Origin: Sporosarcina sp. Marseille-Q4943
GTDB taxonomy: Bacteria; Bacillota; Bacilli; Bacillales_A; Planococcaceae
Assembly: GCF_943736995.1 (NCBI RefSeq)
Contig: NZ_OX031157.1
Coordinates: forward strand, 965,001-1,029,000
Reading direction: 5' to 3'
Length of the DNA: 64,000 bases
The translations under genes and the position numbers were made by a program. The notes under the pieces were generated by a model. It was not told the DNA's origin and ran no database searches. It saw only the letters and a program-made list of their open reading frames with translations. This document shows positions 17,802 through 24,714 of the stretch, piece by piece. Within the stretch, counting starts at the first letter, position 1. The number at the start of each line of letters is the position of its first letter.

Positions 17802-18131
17802 TTATTTGCCCGTTTTTACCGATTGCAACATTGCAATTGGCAGCGCCTCTTCCGCACGTTCGCCGCCTAATCGGTATCCCCATGCAAAGCGGCCTTTCAA
17901 GTAGTCGACGTGGAAAAAGACTCCTTCATCCCCTTCGATTCTGTAGATTTCCCCGGGAATGATTGTTGACGGGTCGATCATATATGATTTCGCCATAAGC
18001 GCCTTACGTTGGTAGACGGCAAACTCATTGATCATGCCCAATTGCTCCGCCTTGCGTGCTTTTTCCATCAGGCTGCCGATTTCCGAACGCAACTCGTGTT
18101 CATTCATTTCACTATATTTTTTAGTCTCCAT
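17802..18131 (-). CDS. yfhH: YfhH-family protein (DUF1811)
   Basis: 109 residues from the ATG at 18131, preceded by AAAAAGGAG; a longer open frame upstream lies within recX. A small soluble protein, N-terminal helical half (with E-x2-L repeats) and C-terminal beta half ending in GGERAEEALPIAML. Function unknown. The start codon overlaps the end of recX by 11 bp, so the two are translationally linked, as in B. subtilis. Confidence 0.88.
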   Translation of the reverse strand: METKKYSEMNEHELRSEIGSLMEKARKAEQLGMINEFAVYQRKALMAKSYMIDPSTIIPGEIYRIEGDEGVFFHVDYLKGRFAWGYRLGGERAEEALPIAMLQSVKTGK

Positions 18132-18933
18132 CTTCTTCGTTCTCCTTTTTTTCGATGAAACTGTCAATCCGTTCGAACGGAATCCCTTTTTGGTACATCG
18201 CTTGTTTGACACGATTCCGTAATTCATAGCCGGAATGCTTTAATTTGTATCTACGCCATGCTTTTTCGCCGACCGTACTAATTATTGAATCCCATTCATC
18301 TTCATCCCTGCCGAAATCGATTTCTTCCATGACACTGCTGATCAATTCAAAGGAGAAGCCTTTGCGGGCTAGCGCATTTTGGATTTTTTGCTTCAGTTGC
18401 GCCGGTGCAATATTGCGGTTTGAGCGGGCCGCCTTTTCGGCTAGCTTTTTAGCGACTGTAAATTGTTCTTCCTCTGAATAGTTTTCAAGCACTTGTTGCT
18501 GCAACTCCTTCCCGACCCCTTTTTTCTGCAGTTCTTGTTGGATCGCTTTTGGACCTTTGTTTGATGCGTTTTTCTGTGTTCGCATTAATGCTTCGGAAAA
18601 AGCCTCATCGTCAAGGAATCCAAGCCTTCTCAATTTGACGATTGCTTCGAGGACGACGGCTTCTCCGAATTCCAATTCCATCAGTTTCTTTTTCACTTCG
18701 AATTCGCTACGCATTCGGAAGGATAGGTAATGGAGCGCGCGATTGAATGCTTTTTCGATTTGGTCATCGTATGTGATTTCGTCCATCGACCATTCGTCGA
18801 GCTGCATTCCTTTTGTCAGTCCGAATTTGACGAGGACGGATTCATGGACGCTGAAGGCGTATGTTTCGTCTAGGAATATATTATAACGTTCGCTATCACG
18901 TTTTTGTTGTGTTATTTTCGTTATAACAGGCAA
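18121..18933 (-). CDS. recX: Regulatory protein RecX
   Basis: 270 residues from a TTG at 18933, with GGGAGGTC about ten nt upstream and the family N-terminus PVITKITQQKRD. The open frame continues upstream through a dispersed repeat (19007-19130) but that part is not RecX-like. Three tandem three-helix RecX repeats follow (RALHYLSFRMRSEFEVKKKL is the first). RecX binds RecA filaments and modulates their growth. Confidence 0.93.
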   Translation of the reverse strand: MPVITKITQQKRDSERYNIFLDETYAFSVHESVLVKFGLTKGMQLDEWSMDEITYDDQIEKAFNRALHYLSFRMRSEFEVKKKLMELEFGEAVVLEAIVKLRRLGFLDDEAFSEALMRTQKNASNKGPKAIQQELQKKGVGKELQQQVLENYSEEEQFTVAKKLAEKAARSNRNIAPAQLKQKIQNALARKGFSFELISSVMEEIDFGRDEDEWDSIISTVGEKAWRRYKLKHSGYELRNRVKQAMYQKGIPFERIDSFIEKKENEEDGD

Positions 18934-19006
18934 ATCTTTTCGACCTCCCTTGCTATCTATCAGTATACATGTTCTGTTCGAGGAGGTCAGCTTTATAGAA
19001 TTAAAC

Positions 19007-19130
19007 TGGATTTCCGTTTCAGGCGGACGCTTTCCGCGGGCGGTCCGTGAGCCTCCTCGTCGCAAGCGACTGCGGGGTCTCACTTGGACACGCTTTTCCC
19101 GCAGGAGTCGCCGCCTTCCACTCCAATCCA
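19007..19130 (+). repeat. Dispersed ~125-bp element, copy A (plus orientation)
   Basis: Begins TGGATTTCCG, contains GCGGACGCTTTCCGCGGG, a central GC-rich palindromic part and CCCGCAGGAGTCGCCGCC, and ends CTCCAATCCA; the first and last six bases are inverted repeats. It occupies the divergent space between recX and yfhF. No partner copy is close by. Confidence 0.9.
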
Positions 19131-19175
19131 AAATAAATATAACCATATATTAAATCACACGGAGGAGGCACAGGT

Positions 19176-20072
19176 ATGAAAGTTGTTATTGCGGGTGGTT
19201 CTGGTTTTATTGGACAACATATTACAGATCTACTAGTAGAGAACGGTCATGAAATCATCATTCTTTCACGGAATGAAAAACCTGACAGCGAGAATTTGAA
19301 ATATGTGCTTTGGCTGCAAGAGGGAGCTGTTCCGGAGAAAGTGATTGGCGAGCCGGATGTGTTTATTAACCTTGCTGGGGTCTCGATTAATGATGGACGT
19401 TGGTCGGAGGCCCATCAGAAGCGGATTTATGATAGCAGGATGGAAGCGGCGGACGAACTGATTCGAATGATAGGCAAGATGAATATCAAACCGTCTCTCT
19501 TCATTAATGCTAGCGCTATTGGAATTTATCCCGCTTCAGAAACCGCAATGTACACGGAGGAATCTACTGAAGTTGCGACAGACTTTCTTGGCAGGACGGT
19601 GAATGATTGGGAGAAAAAAGCGGCTACGTTGAACGACTTAGGGATACGGACCGTATACACCCGGTTCGGTCTCGTTCTTGGAAAAGATGAGGGTGCTTTG
19701 CCGCTCATGGTTTTGCCGTATAAAATGTATGTCGGCGGCAGAGTCGGCTCGGGACGGCAATGGGTTTCCTGGGTGCATGTGCGAGACGTAGCAAGAGCCG
19801 TTCTGCACGTTATGCAAAATGGCCAATTGGAAGGCGCGGTCAATGTCACCGCACCATTCCCCCTCCGGATGGATGAGTTCGGGAAAATGATTGGCGCCAC
19901 TATGCGCCGGCCGCATTGGCTCCCTGTTCCATCCGCCGTCATGAAGCTAGCGCTTGGAAAAAAAAGCTCGCTTGTGCTGGAAGGGCAGTATGTGAAGCCT
20001 GAAAAGCTATTGGCGGACGGCTTTGAATTCGATTTTCCAATTCCGTCCTTGGCTTTGGAAAATTTGCTGTAA
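19176..20072 (+). CDS. yfhF: TIGR01777-type NAD-dependent epimerase/dehydratase family protein
   Basis: 298 residues of extended SDR fold. The nucleotide-binding GGSGFIG is at 7-13; NLAGVSI and the SAIGIYP segment are typical of the TIGR01777 subgroup, and the C-terminal ~50 residues form the DUF1731-like end. It is the YfhF homologue; its substrate is unknown. GGAGGAG precedes the ATG. Divergent from recX. Confidence 0.9.
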   Translation: MKVVIAGGSGFIGQHITDLLVENGHEIIILSRNEKPDSENLKYVLWLQEGAVPEKVIGEPDVFINLAGVSINDGRWSEAHQKRIYDSRMEAADELIRMIGKMNIKPSLFINASAIGIYPASETAMYTEESTEVATDFLGRTVNDWEKKAATLNDLGIRTVYTRFGLVLGKDEGALPLMVLPYKMYVGGRVGSGRQWVSWVHVRDVARAVLHVMQNGQLEGAVNVTAPFPLRMDEFGKMIGATMRRPHWLPVPSAVMKLALGKKSSLVLEGQYVKPEKLLADGFEFDFPIPSLALENLL

Positions 20073-20082
20073 GTAAAAATGA

Positions 20083-20111
20083 GTATATTTCCTCTCCTTC
20101 CGCACATCCTA
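20083..20111 (+). promoter_or_regulatory. Sigma-G promoter of pdaA
   Basis: GTATA (20083-20087), 17-bp spacer, CATCCTA (20105-20111), both fitting the sigma-G consensus. The expected transcription start near 20118 coincides with the first base of the AAGGAG ribosome binding site. pdaA is forespore-expressed under sigma-G in B. subtilis. Confidence 0.72.
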
Positions 20112-20133
20112 CGCAAAAAGGAGAGTGCGATCT

Positions 20134-20937
20134 ATGGTAGAACAACATGGCCCCGGGATTCTTATGGCTGCCTTCATCATCGTTGTAGGCATTTTATTTA
20201 ATCCGTTTTCTGCTCAAGCCGAGGAATTCCATTGGGGATTCAAAAAAGCAACGAATGGAGTCCCTCCGAACGCGGGATCAGCTTTTGAATCGATGCTCGA
20301 TAGACATGGTGCCATCTACAAAGGAAAGCCGGACGCAAAAATCGCCTATTTGACTTTCGATAATGGCTACGAAAACGGTTATACCGAAAAGATTTTGGAT
20401 GCATTGAAAAAAGAGGAAGTCCCTGCGACATTCTTTCTGACGGGCCACTATTTGAAAAGCGCTGCCCCGCTTGTTCAGCGGATGGTGAAGGATGGACATG
20501 GAATCGGAAACCATTCCTATGATCATCCGAACATGGCGAATCTATCGGAAGCAAGAATGGAGGAAGAATGGAAGAAGTTCGATGAGCTCCTCTATAAGAC
20601 GGCAGGAGTCGAGCGTACGGTTTACGCAAGGCCCCCTGAAGGCATTTTCAACGATGCCGTCTTGCGTAAAGGCAACGAGTTAGGTTACCGCCATATATTC
20701 TGGTCCGTCGCATTCATCGATTGGCATGCCAATAAGCCGCGCGGTCGAGACTATGCCTATAATGAGCTCATGAAGCAGCTGCATCCCGGAGCCGTCATTC
20801 TTATGCACACTGTGTCTCCCGATAATGCGGAAGCATTGCCGGACTTCATCCGCGATGCGAAGAAAGCAGGCTATGAATTCCGGTCGCTGGATGATCTCGT
20901 CCTTGAATATGAAAATGTCCATTCGATTTTGCGATGA
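20134..20937 (+). CDS. pdaA: Peptidoglycan N-acetylmuramic acid deacetylase PdaA (spore cortex)
   Basis: 267 residues from the ATG at 20134 (AAGGAG 10 nt upstream). An N-terminal signal segment (about 9-29, ending AQAE) precedes a NodB polysaccharide-deacetylase domain. The first motif is TFDNGYENG with D76-N77, the PdaA-specific replacement of the usual DD; zinc ligands are H127 and H131 in NHSYDHPNM. PdaA removes the acetyl group from muramic acid so that muramic-delta-lactam forms in spore cortex, needed for germination. Confidence 0.94.
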   Translation: MVEQHGPGILMAAFIIVVGILFNPFSAQAEEFHWGFKKATNGVPPNAGSAFESMLDRHGAIYKGKPDAKIAYLTFDNGYENGYTEKILDALKKEEVPATFFLTGHYLKSAAPLVQRMVKDGHGIGNHSYDHPNMANLSEARMEEEWKKFDELLYKTAGVERTVYARPPEGIFNDAVLRKGNELGYRHIFWSVAFIDWHANKPRGRDYAYNELMKQLHPGAVILMHTVSPDNAEALPDFIRDAKKAGYEFRSLDDLVLEYENVHSILR

Positions 20938-20998
20938 ACCCAAAAGCATCCCATACAATATTATTTGAATATGAGAAAACACAATTCAATTTAGAAAC

Positions 20999-21029
20999 AG
21001 ACCGCCAATTCTAATTAGAATAGCGGTCT
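20999..21029 (+). terminator. Terminator of pdaA
   Basis: Stem AGACCGC/GCGGTCT (20999-21005/21023-21029) with an inner ATTCTAATTAGAAT palindrome, followed by TTTTGG. Confidence 0.85.
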
Positions 21030-21088
21030 TTTGGATTATGTAGTCAACATTTTCTTTAATATTGCCTTTAGCTATCCAGTGTAAAACC

Positions 21089-21217
21089 GTTGATTTCCGC
21101 TACAGACGGACGCTTTCCGCGGGGCGCGGGTGAGCCTCCTCGTTCGCTTCGCTACCTGCGGGGTCTCACCAATCGCGCTAAGTCCCGCAGGAGTCGCCGT
21201 CTTACACTCCAATCAAC
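21089..21217 (+). repeat. Dispersed ~125-bp element, copy B (plus orientation)
   Basis: GTTGATTTCC at the left, GGACGCTTTCCGCGGGG, a central hairpin CGTTCGCTTCGCTACC region, GCAGGAGTCGCCG and CTCCAATCAAC at the right. Terminal GTTGATT/AATCAAC are inverted. With copy C (22418-22542, opposite orientation) it brackets the M23 lipoprotein gene. Confidence 0.93.
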
Positions 21218-21274
21218 TAAGTGTCTGGTTTGTACAGCTATCGTGCCATATTGCTGAGTTCAATGATTATAGAT

Positions 21275-22237
21275 TTACTCCACAAAATCCCCATGGATAA
21301 ATTTATTCTCCCGATCAAATGTAATATTAATGCTTTTTGAAGTCAGTGGGTCCGAAGAATCAGCCACATGAAAGTGGATATGCGGTTCGCTGGAATTCCC
21401 TGAATTACCAACTAGTCCAAGCAGGTCACCCTTCTTAACCTTATCCCCTTCCTTTACTACAATCGACTGGTATTTGAAATGAACAAGATAACTGAATTCC
21501 TTATTCCCATGGTCAAGGATGACATAATTCCCCAAGGGCTGCTTCTTATTCATTCTACCAACCGGTTTATTATCCTTCACGCTATTTTCCACTTTAACAA
21601 CCATTCCATCAGCCGGGGCCAAGTATTCCTTACCAAATGCATAATAGCTTTCGTTTAAGGTAGGATCTCCTTCATAGGTGCTCTTCTCATTCATTACCAC
21701 AAAGTCGTAAGCATAGCGCTGGTTTTCATATGCATAATGGTAATTAACCAGGCTATTCGTACCTCCCCAAAACACAAACCACTTATCTTGAAAAGGAAAA
21801 TCAAATACTGTTTCTGTATAGATGTTATCAGTTTCCGGATACATAGAGAGTGGCATAACCTGCAATCCTTGGATAATATCATCCTCATCAAAGATTGCCA
21901 CCATCCCTTTAGAACCACTATCATCTGTCCAAATGTATTTCTTGGCGCCATTACCATAAGGGATTTCAGATTGTAATATATATATAGTAACGTCTTTATT
22001 AAATTCTTCACCTAACTCTTGAAACTGCTTCAAGGTAACTGCATCCTGAAACGCTTTGCTCGTCTGTCTGTACACCTTCTCATAGTCCCCATTTAGAAAA
22101 GCATTGGACAATTCGTTCGGCTTCAACATTTTCTCATCTTGAACAGAATCTTTTACCTTCTCCTCTTCAGTATTACAAGCGGTTAAGAAAGCCATTGAAA
22201 AAGTAACCAGTATTAAACAAAACCTCAAATACCTCAA
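21275..22237 (-). CDS. M23-family peptidase-like lipoprotein
   Basis: 320 residues from TTG at 22237: AAGGAGGGGG lies 5-8 nt upstream, while the nearby ATG is out of frame. Signal peptide with lipobox FLTAC (C21). Residues ~30-120 resemble a DUF3887-type accessory domain (LNGDYEKVYRQTSKAF). The M23 LytM fold follows, with the second metal motif HIHFHV and GNYVILDHG; the first motif reads RYAYD where HxxxD is expected. A cell-surface peptidoglycan endopeptidase is likely, but the missing His makes activity uncertain. The gene looks AT-richer than its neighbours and sits between inverted repeats B and C, suggesting acquisition. Confidence 0.85.
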   Translation of the reverse strand: MRYLRFCLILVTFSMAFLTACNTEEEKVKDSVQDEKMLKPNELSNAFLNGDYEKVYRQTSKAFQDAVTLKQFQELGEEFNKDVTIYILQSEIPYGNGAKKYIWTDDSGSKGMVAIFDEDDIIQGLQVMPLSMYPETDNIYTETVFDFPFQDKWFVFWGGTNSLVNYHYAYENQRYAYDFVVMNEKSTYEGDPTLNESYYAFGKEYLAPADGMVVKVENSVKDNKPVGRMNKKQPLGNYVILDHGNKEFSYLVHFKYQSIVVKEGDKVKKGDLLGLVGNSGNSSEPHIHFHVADSSDPLTSKSINITFDRENKFIHGDFVE

Positions 22238-22417
22238 GCATACCCCCTCCTTATAAACCATTAATTATGAAATACTACGTATCATTGAATAAAAAAGTTT
22301 CATAAACAAAGACTAAGGTTCGGATTGTATACTATAATTCAACATTCTTTGTGATCGCTTGAGTGGCCATTTTCAAATTCGGAACAATCATTGGAAGAAC
22401 TATATATAAAACGCTCC

Positions 22418-22542
22418 GTTGCTTGGAGTGCAGGCGCCGACTCCTGCGGGAATAGCACGAGCCGAAGACCCTGGACGGAGCGAAGCGGAGGAAGCGGCTA
22501 AGGCCGTGCCCGCGGAAAGCGTGCGCCGGAACGGAAAGCAAC
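22418..22542 (-). repeat. Dispersed ~125-bp element, copy C (minus orientation)
   Basis: Reverse orientation relative to copy B: GTTGCTTGGAGTG, GGCGCCGACTCCTGCGGG, centre GAGCGAAGCGGAGG, then CCCGCGGAAAGCGTGCGCC and GGAAAGCAAC. The ends GTTGCTT/AAGCAAC form matching inverted termini, with a C replacing the usual A on both sides, a compensatory change that keeps the ends complementary. Confidence 0.92.
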
Positions 22543-22560
22543 CGTTAATCTTTGCTGCCT

Positions 22561-23736
22561 TTAAATAAAGATGCTTTTTCTTTTCATACCGTAAAGCGAG
22601 ACGATAAACAACACGACGAACAGGATCGAGATGATGAGAAAATAGCTGACATTTTCGACGAACTCTAGGAAAAGCCCGCCTGTAAACGGTCCAGTAAGAC
22701 TGCCAATGCTGAAGAAGATGCCGCAAAGCAAATTACCGGTCGGCAATAGATCCTTCGGAGTGAGGTCGGACATATATGAAATGCCGAGCGAGAAGATCGA
22801 CCCAACAAAAACGCCTGCAATGAAAACGGTCAGCATGATGAAAGGGACTGAGTTCCCCACCAAACTCGCAGCCCAAAAGGCGATTGCTCCTCCCCCGTAT
22901 GTTATCGGAAGGACCATTTGTCTTCCAAACTTGTCCGAAAGCATGCCGAGCGGCAACTGTGAAATGATGCCCCCTGTTGAAAAAATGGCGAGGATCATCG
23001 ACACGGACGTGAGTTCTAAACCATTTCGCAGTGCATATACCGGGTACATCGCATTTAAAGAAGATTCCAGGAATCCGTAGCCGAACGGTCCTAAAAAAGC
23101 GATCCATGCAATCGCGATCGTGCTTTTCGACCGTTTCAAGAAGCTTCCGGCTTCCACATTCCCTTTCATCACTTCCGGGTAATCATTCTTTAACTTGAAG
23201 ACGAGCAGCCATGCAGACATGCATAATAAACCTGAAACGATGAACGGCAGCCCTTCATGGACATTTACTAGCGGTGCAAAAAGCGGACCTACAGCAAAAC
23301 CTAAGCTGAATGACAAGCCATAGATCGCAATATTCCTGCCTAATGTTTGTTGCTTCGATGTACTTGTTATCCACGTTTGTGTCGAAAAATGAAGGGCATG
23401 ATCTCCGATGCCTATTAACAAACGGAGGATGAACCAAAAGACGACATTTTTCCACAATGGGAACATAAGCAATGATAAAAAGACGATAATGCCGCCTAAT
23501 ACGATGACGGGTTTGTAGCCATATTTACGCAATGGAGCTTCCATGAATGGGGACACGAGAAGCGTTCCTATGTATAAGCCTGTTGCATTCAGGCCATTTA
23601 ATGCGCTCGAAATTCCATCCCGCTCGAAAATGGCGGAAATGAGAGGTAATAACATACCTTGGGAAAAGCCTGAAATCGAGACGATGATGACAAGAATCCA
23701 AAACCGCCGCTGTTCGGCAGTTGTTGTTGTACTCAT
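22561..23736 (-). CDS. Major facilitator superfamily transporter
   Basis: 391 residues from the ATG at 23736 (AAGGAG ten nt upstream; a TTG two codons earlier is too close). Twelve hydrophobic segments with the loop 2-3 motif APLRKYGYKPVIVLGG and the equivalent SDKFGRQMVLP between helices 8 and 9. Probable proton-coupled drug or metabolite efflux; no substrate can be inferred. It may correspond to YfkF-type carriers of Bacillus because pdaA, yfkH and yfkK homologues are nearby. Confidence 0.87.
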   Translation of the reverse strand: MSTTTTAEQRRFWILVIIVSISGFSQGMLLPLISAIFERDGISSALNGLNATGLYIGTLLVSPFMEAPLRKYGYKPVIVLGGIIVFLSLLMFPLWKNVVFWFILRLLIGIGDHALHFSTQTWITSTSKQQTLGRNIAIYGLSFSLGFAVGPLFAPLVNVHEGLPFIVSGLLCMSAWLLVFKLKNDYPEVMKGNVEAGSFLKRSKSTIAIAWIAFLGPFGYGFLESSLNAMYPVYALRNGLELTSVSMILAIFSTGGIISQLPLGMLSDKFGRQMVLPITYGGGAIAFWAASLVGNSVPFIMLTVFIAGVFVGSIFSLGISYMSDLTPKDLLPTGNLLCGIFFSIGSLTGPFTGGLFLEFVENVSYFLIISILFVVLFIVSLYGMKRKSIFI

Positions 23737-23800
23737 AAGCAATACGCTCCTTAATCATGCGGAATACTCTATAATAGTAGCATAAGGAGGATTGATGTAA

Positions 23801-24187
23801 ATGAAATTCGAAATGACTGAAAATGGATTTGAAACGGAGACTTCGTTCGGCAAGCTGCAAATTTCCTCGAATGACGAATACGGATTCCGTCCATACCAAC
23901 TTTTAGTTTCATCCATCGCAGTATGCAGCGGAGGCGTTCTACGGAAGATCCTTGAAAGAAAAAGGTTGCCTGCAAAAAATATTAGCATCGAAGTGAAGGA
24001 AGTCGTCCGGAATGAGGAAGTTGCAAACCGTGTGGAAAAGATCCATCTTCATTTTCTAATTGAACGTGAAAAAATTGAAGATGAACAGATGAAGAAGATC
24101 ATGCATGTAACGGCAAAGAACTGTTCAATGGTTCAGTCTGTCATTGATTCAATCGAGGTCGTCGAAACGTATGAATTTGTAGGATGA
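23801..24187 (+). CDS. OsmC/Ohr family protein
   Basis: 128 residues; the two conserved OsmC cysteines are in AVCSGGVLR (C42) and KNCSMVQS (about C106), separated as usual in this fold where they reduce organic peroxides or act with thiols. AAGGAGG lies upstream. The short form without additional helices suggests the YhfA-like subgroup. Divergent from the MFS gene. Confidence 0.85.
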   Translation: MKFEMTENGFETETSFGKLQISSNDEYGFRPYQLLVSSIAVCSGGVLRKILERKRLPAKNISIEVKEVVRNEEVANRVEKIHLHFLIEREKIEDEQMKKIMHVTAKNCSMVQSVIDSIEVVETYEFVG

Positions 24188-24193
24188 ATGAAT

Positions 24194-24235
24194 AAGGCCC
24201 AGTCCATATCTGATGTCAGAATACGGCTGGGCCTT
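24194..24235. terminator. Terminator after osmC-like gene, possibly bidirectional
   Basis: Arms AAGGCCCAG/CTGGGCCTT (24194-24202/24227-24235) with additional inner pairing, followed on the plus strand by TACTTATG. On the minus strand the T-run is weak (ATTCATTC). Confidence 0.75.
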
Positions 24236-24378
24236 TACTTATGAATAGAACCTTCACTTTCATTTTGCATATAATTCGTAGGCGTCTATCGGCTAGGGCC
24301 GTCAAACGTTCACGGATCCCCTCCTTTTCGTAAGGATTCGATTCGTCTCTACACTACGGCCTCCTTTTCCAAATGATT
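24194..24378 (-). ncRNA. Candidate small RNA of unknown family
   Basis: A strong sigma-A promoter (24385-24413) reads leftwards into 150 bp without a convincing open frame and towards the hairpin at 24194-24235. The RNA would be about 185 nt. It contains two AAAAGGAGG motifs (near 24368-24360 and 24338-24330), a local hairpin TCCTT-ACGAA-AAGGA, a possible long-range helix GGCCGT with ACGGCC, and a CGTAG/CTACG pairing. It resembles no riboswitch that I recognise. The 3' end is uncertain. Confidence 0.45.
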
Positions 24379-24384
24379 ACTTGT

Positions 24385-24413
24385 AGTATAGCATGATATT
24401 TTTCTATTGTAAA
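24385..24413 (-). promoter_or_regulatory. Promoter for the candidate small RNA
   Basis: Minus strand: TTTACA (24413-24408), exactly 17 bp, TATACT (24390-24385). No gene in this direction starts within the following 180 bp. Confidence 0.65.
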
Positions 24414-24462
24414 CATTTTGTTAAGCTGAATTTTCATTTTATTATTGAGCGCTTTGGCAACA

Positions 24463-24491
24463 TTGAAAAAAGCATGCAACTCGTATACGAT
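24463..24491 (+). promoter_or_regulatory. Promoter of the SE1561-type gene
   Basis: TTGAAA (24463-24468), 17-bp spacer, TACGAT (24486-24491), about 27 bp before the start codon; it may also serve the fumarase gene downstream. Confidence 0.6.
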
Positions 24492-24517
24492 TACAATGAT
24501 GAAAAGAGGTGTACTTC

Positions 24518-24694
24518 TTGGATAATAGGCAAAGCAATAATCATGTCGACGAGTTGAAAAGTCGTCTCCATCAATTTTTGGAGAAGCTTGAATCGATCGA
24601 GCCAGAAACGACTGACCTCGACGATATCGATCAACTAATCGATTTGATCGATGAACTGGAAAACCAAATGAATAAACTAAAAAAAGATCAATGA
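24518..24694 (+). CDS. SE1561-family small protein
   Basis: 58 residues starting at TTG (24518); AAGAGGTG six nt upstream covers the alternative GTG. Highly charged, helical, with the pattern LKSRLHQFLEKLESIEPETTDLDDIDQLIDLIDELE characteristic of the SE1561 family in Bacillales (no known function). Spaced 20 bp from the fumarase gene, probably one transcript. Confidence 0.82.
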   Translation: MDNRQSNNHVDELKSRLHQFLEKLESIEPETTDLDDIDQLIDLIDELENQMNKLKKDQ

Positions 24695-24714
24695 TTTTCT
24701 AGGGGGAAATGAGA

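Noticed and set aside
18934..19146. Upstream extension of the recX open frame
   Set aside because: The extension runs through dispersed repeat copy A, shows no RecX similarity, and a TTG with a good ribosome binding site at 18933 gives the family N-terminus.
22332..22726. Minus-strand frames inside repeat C
   Set aside because: They cross the repeat and the end of the MFS gene in another frame with no ribosome binding site.
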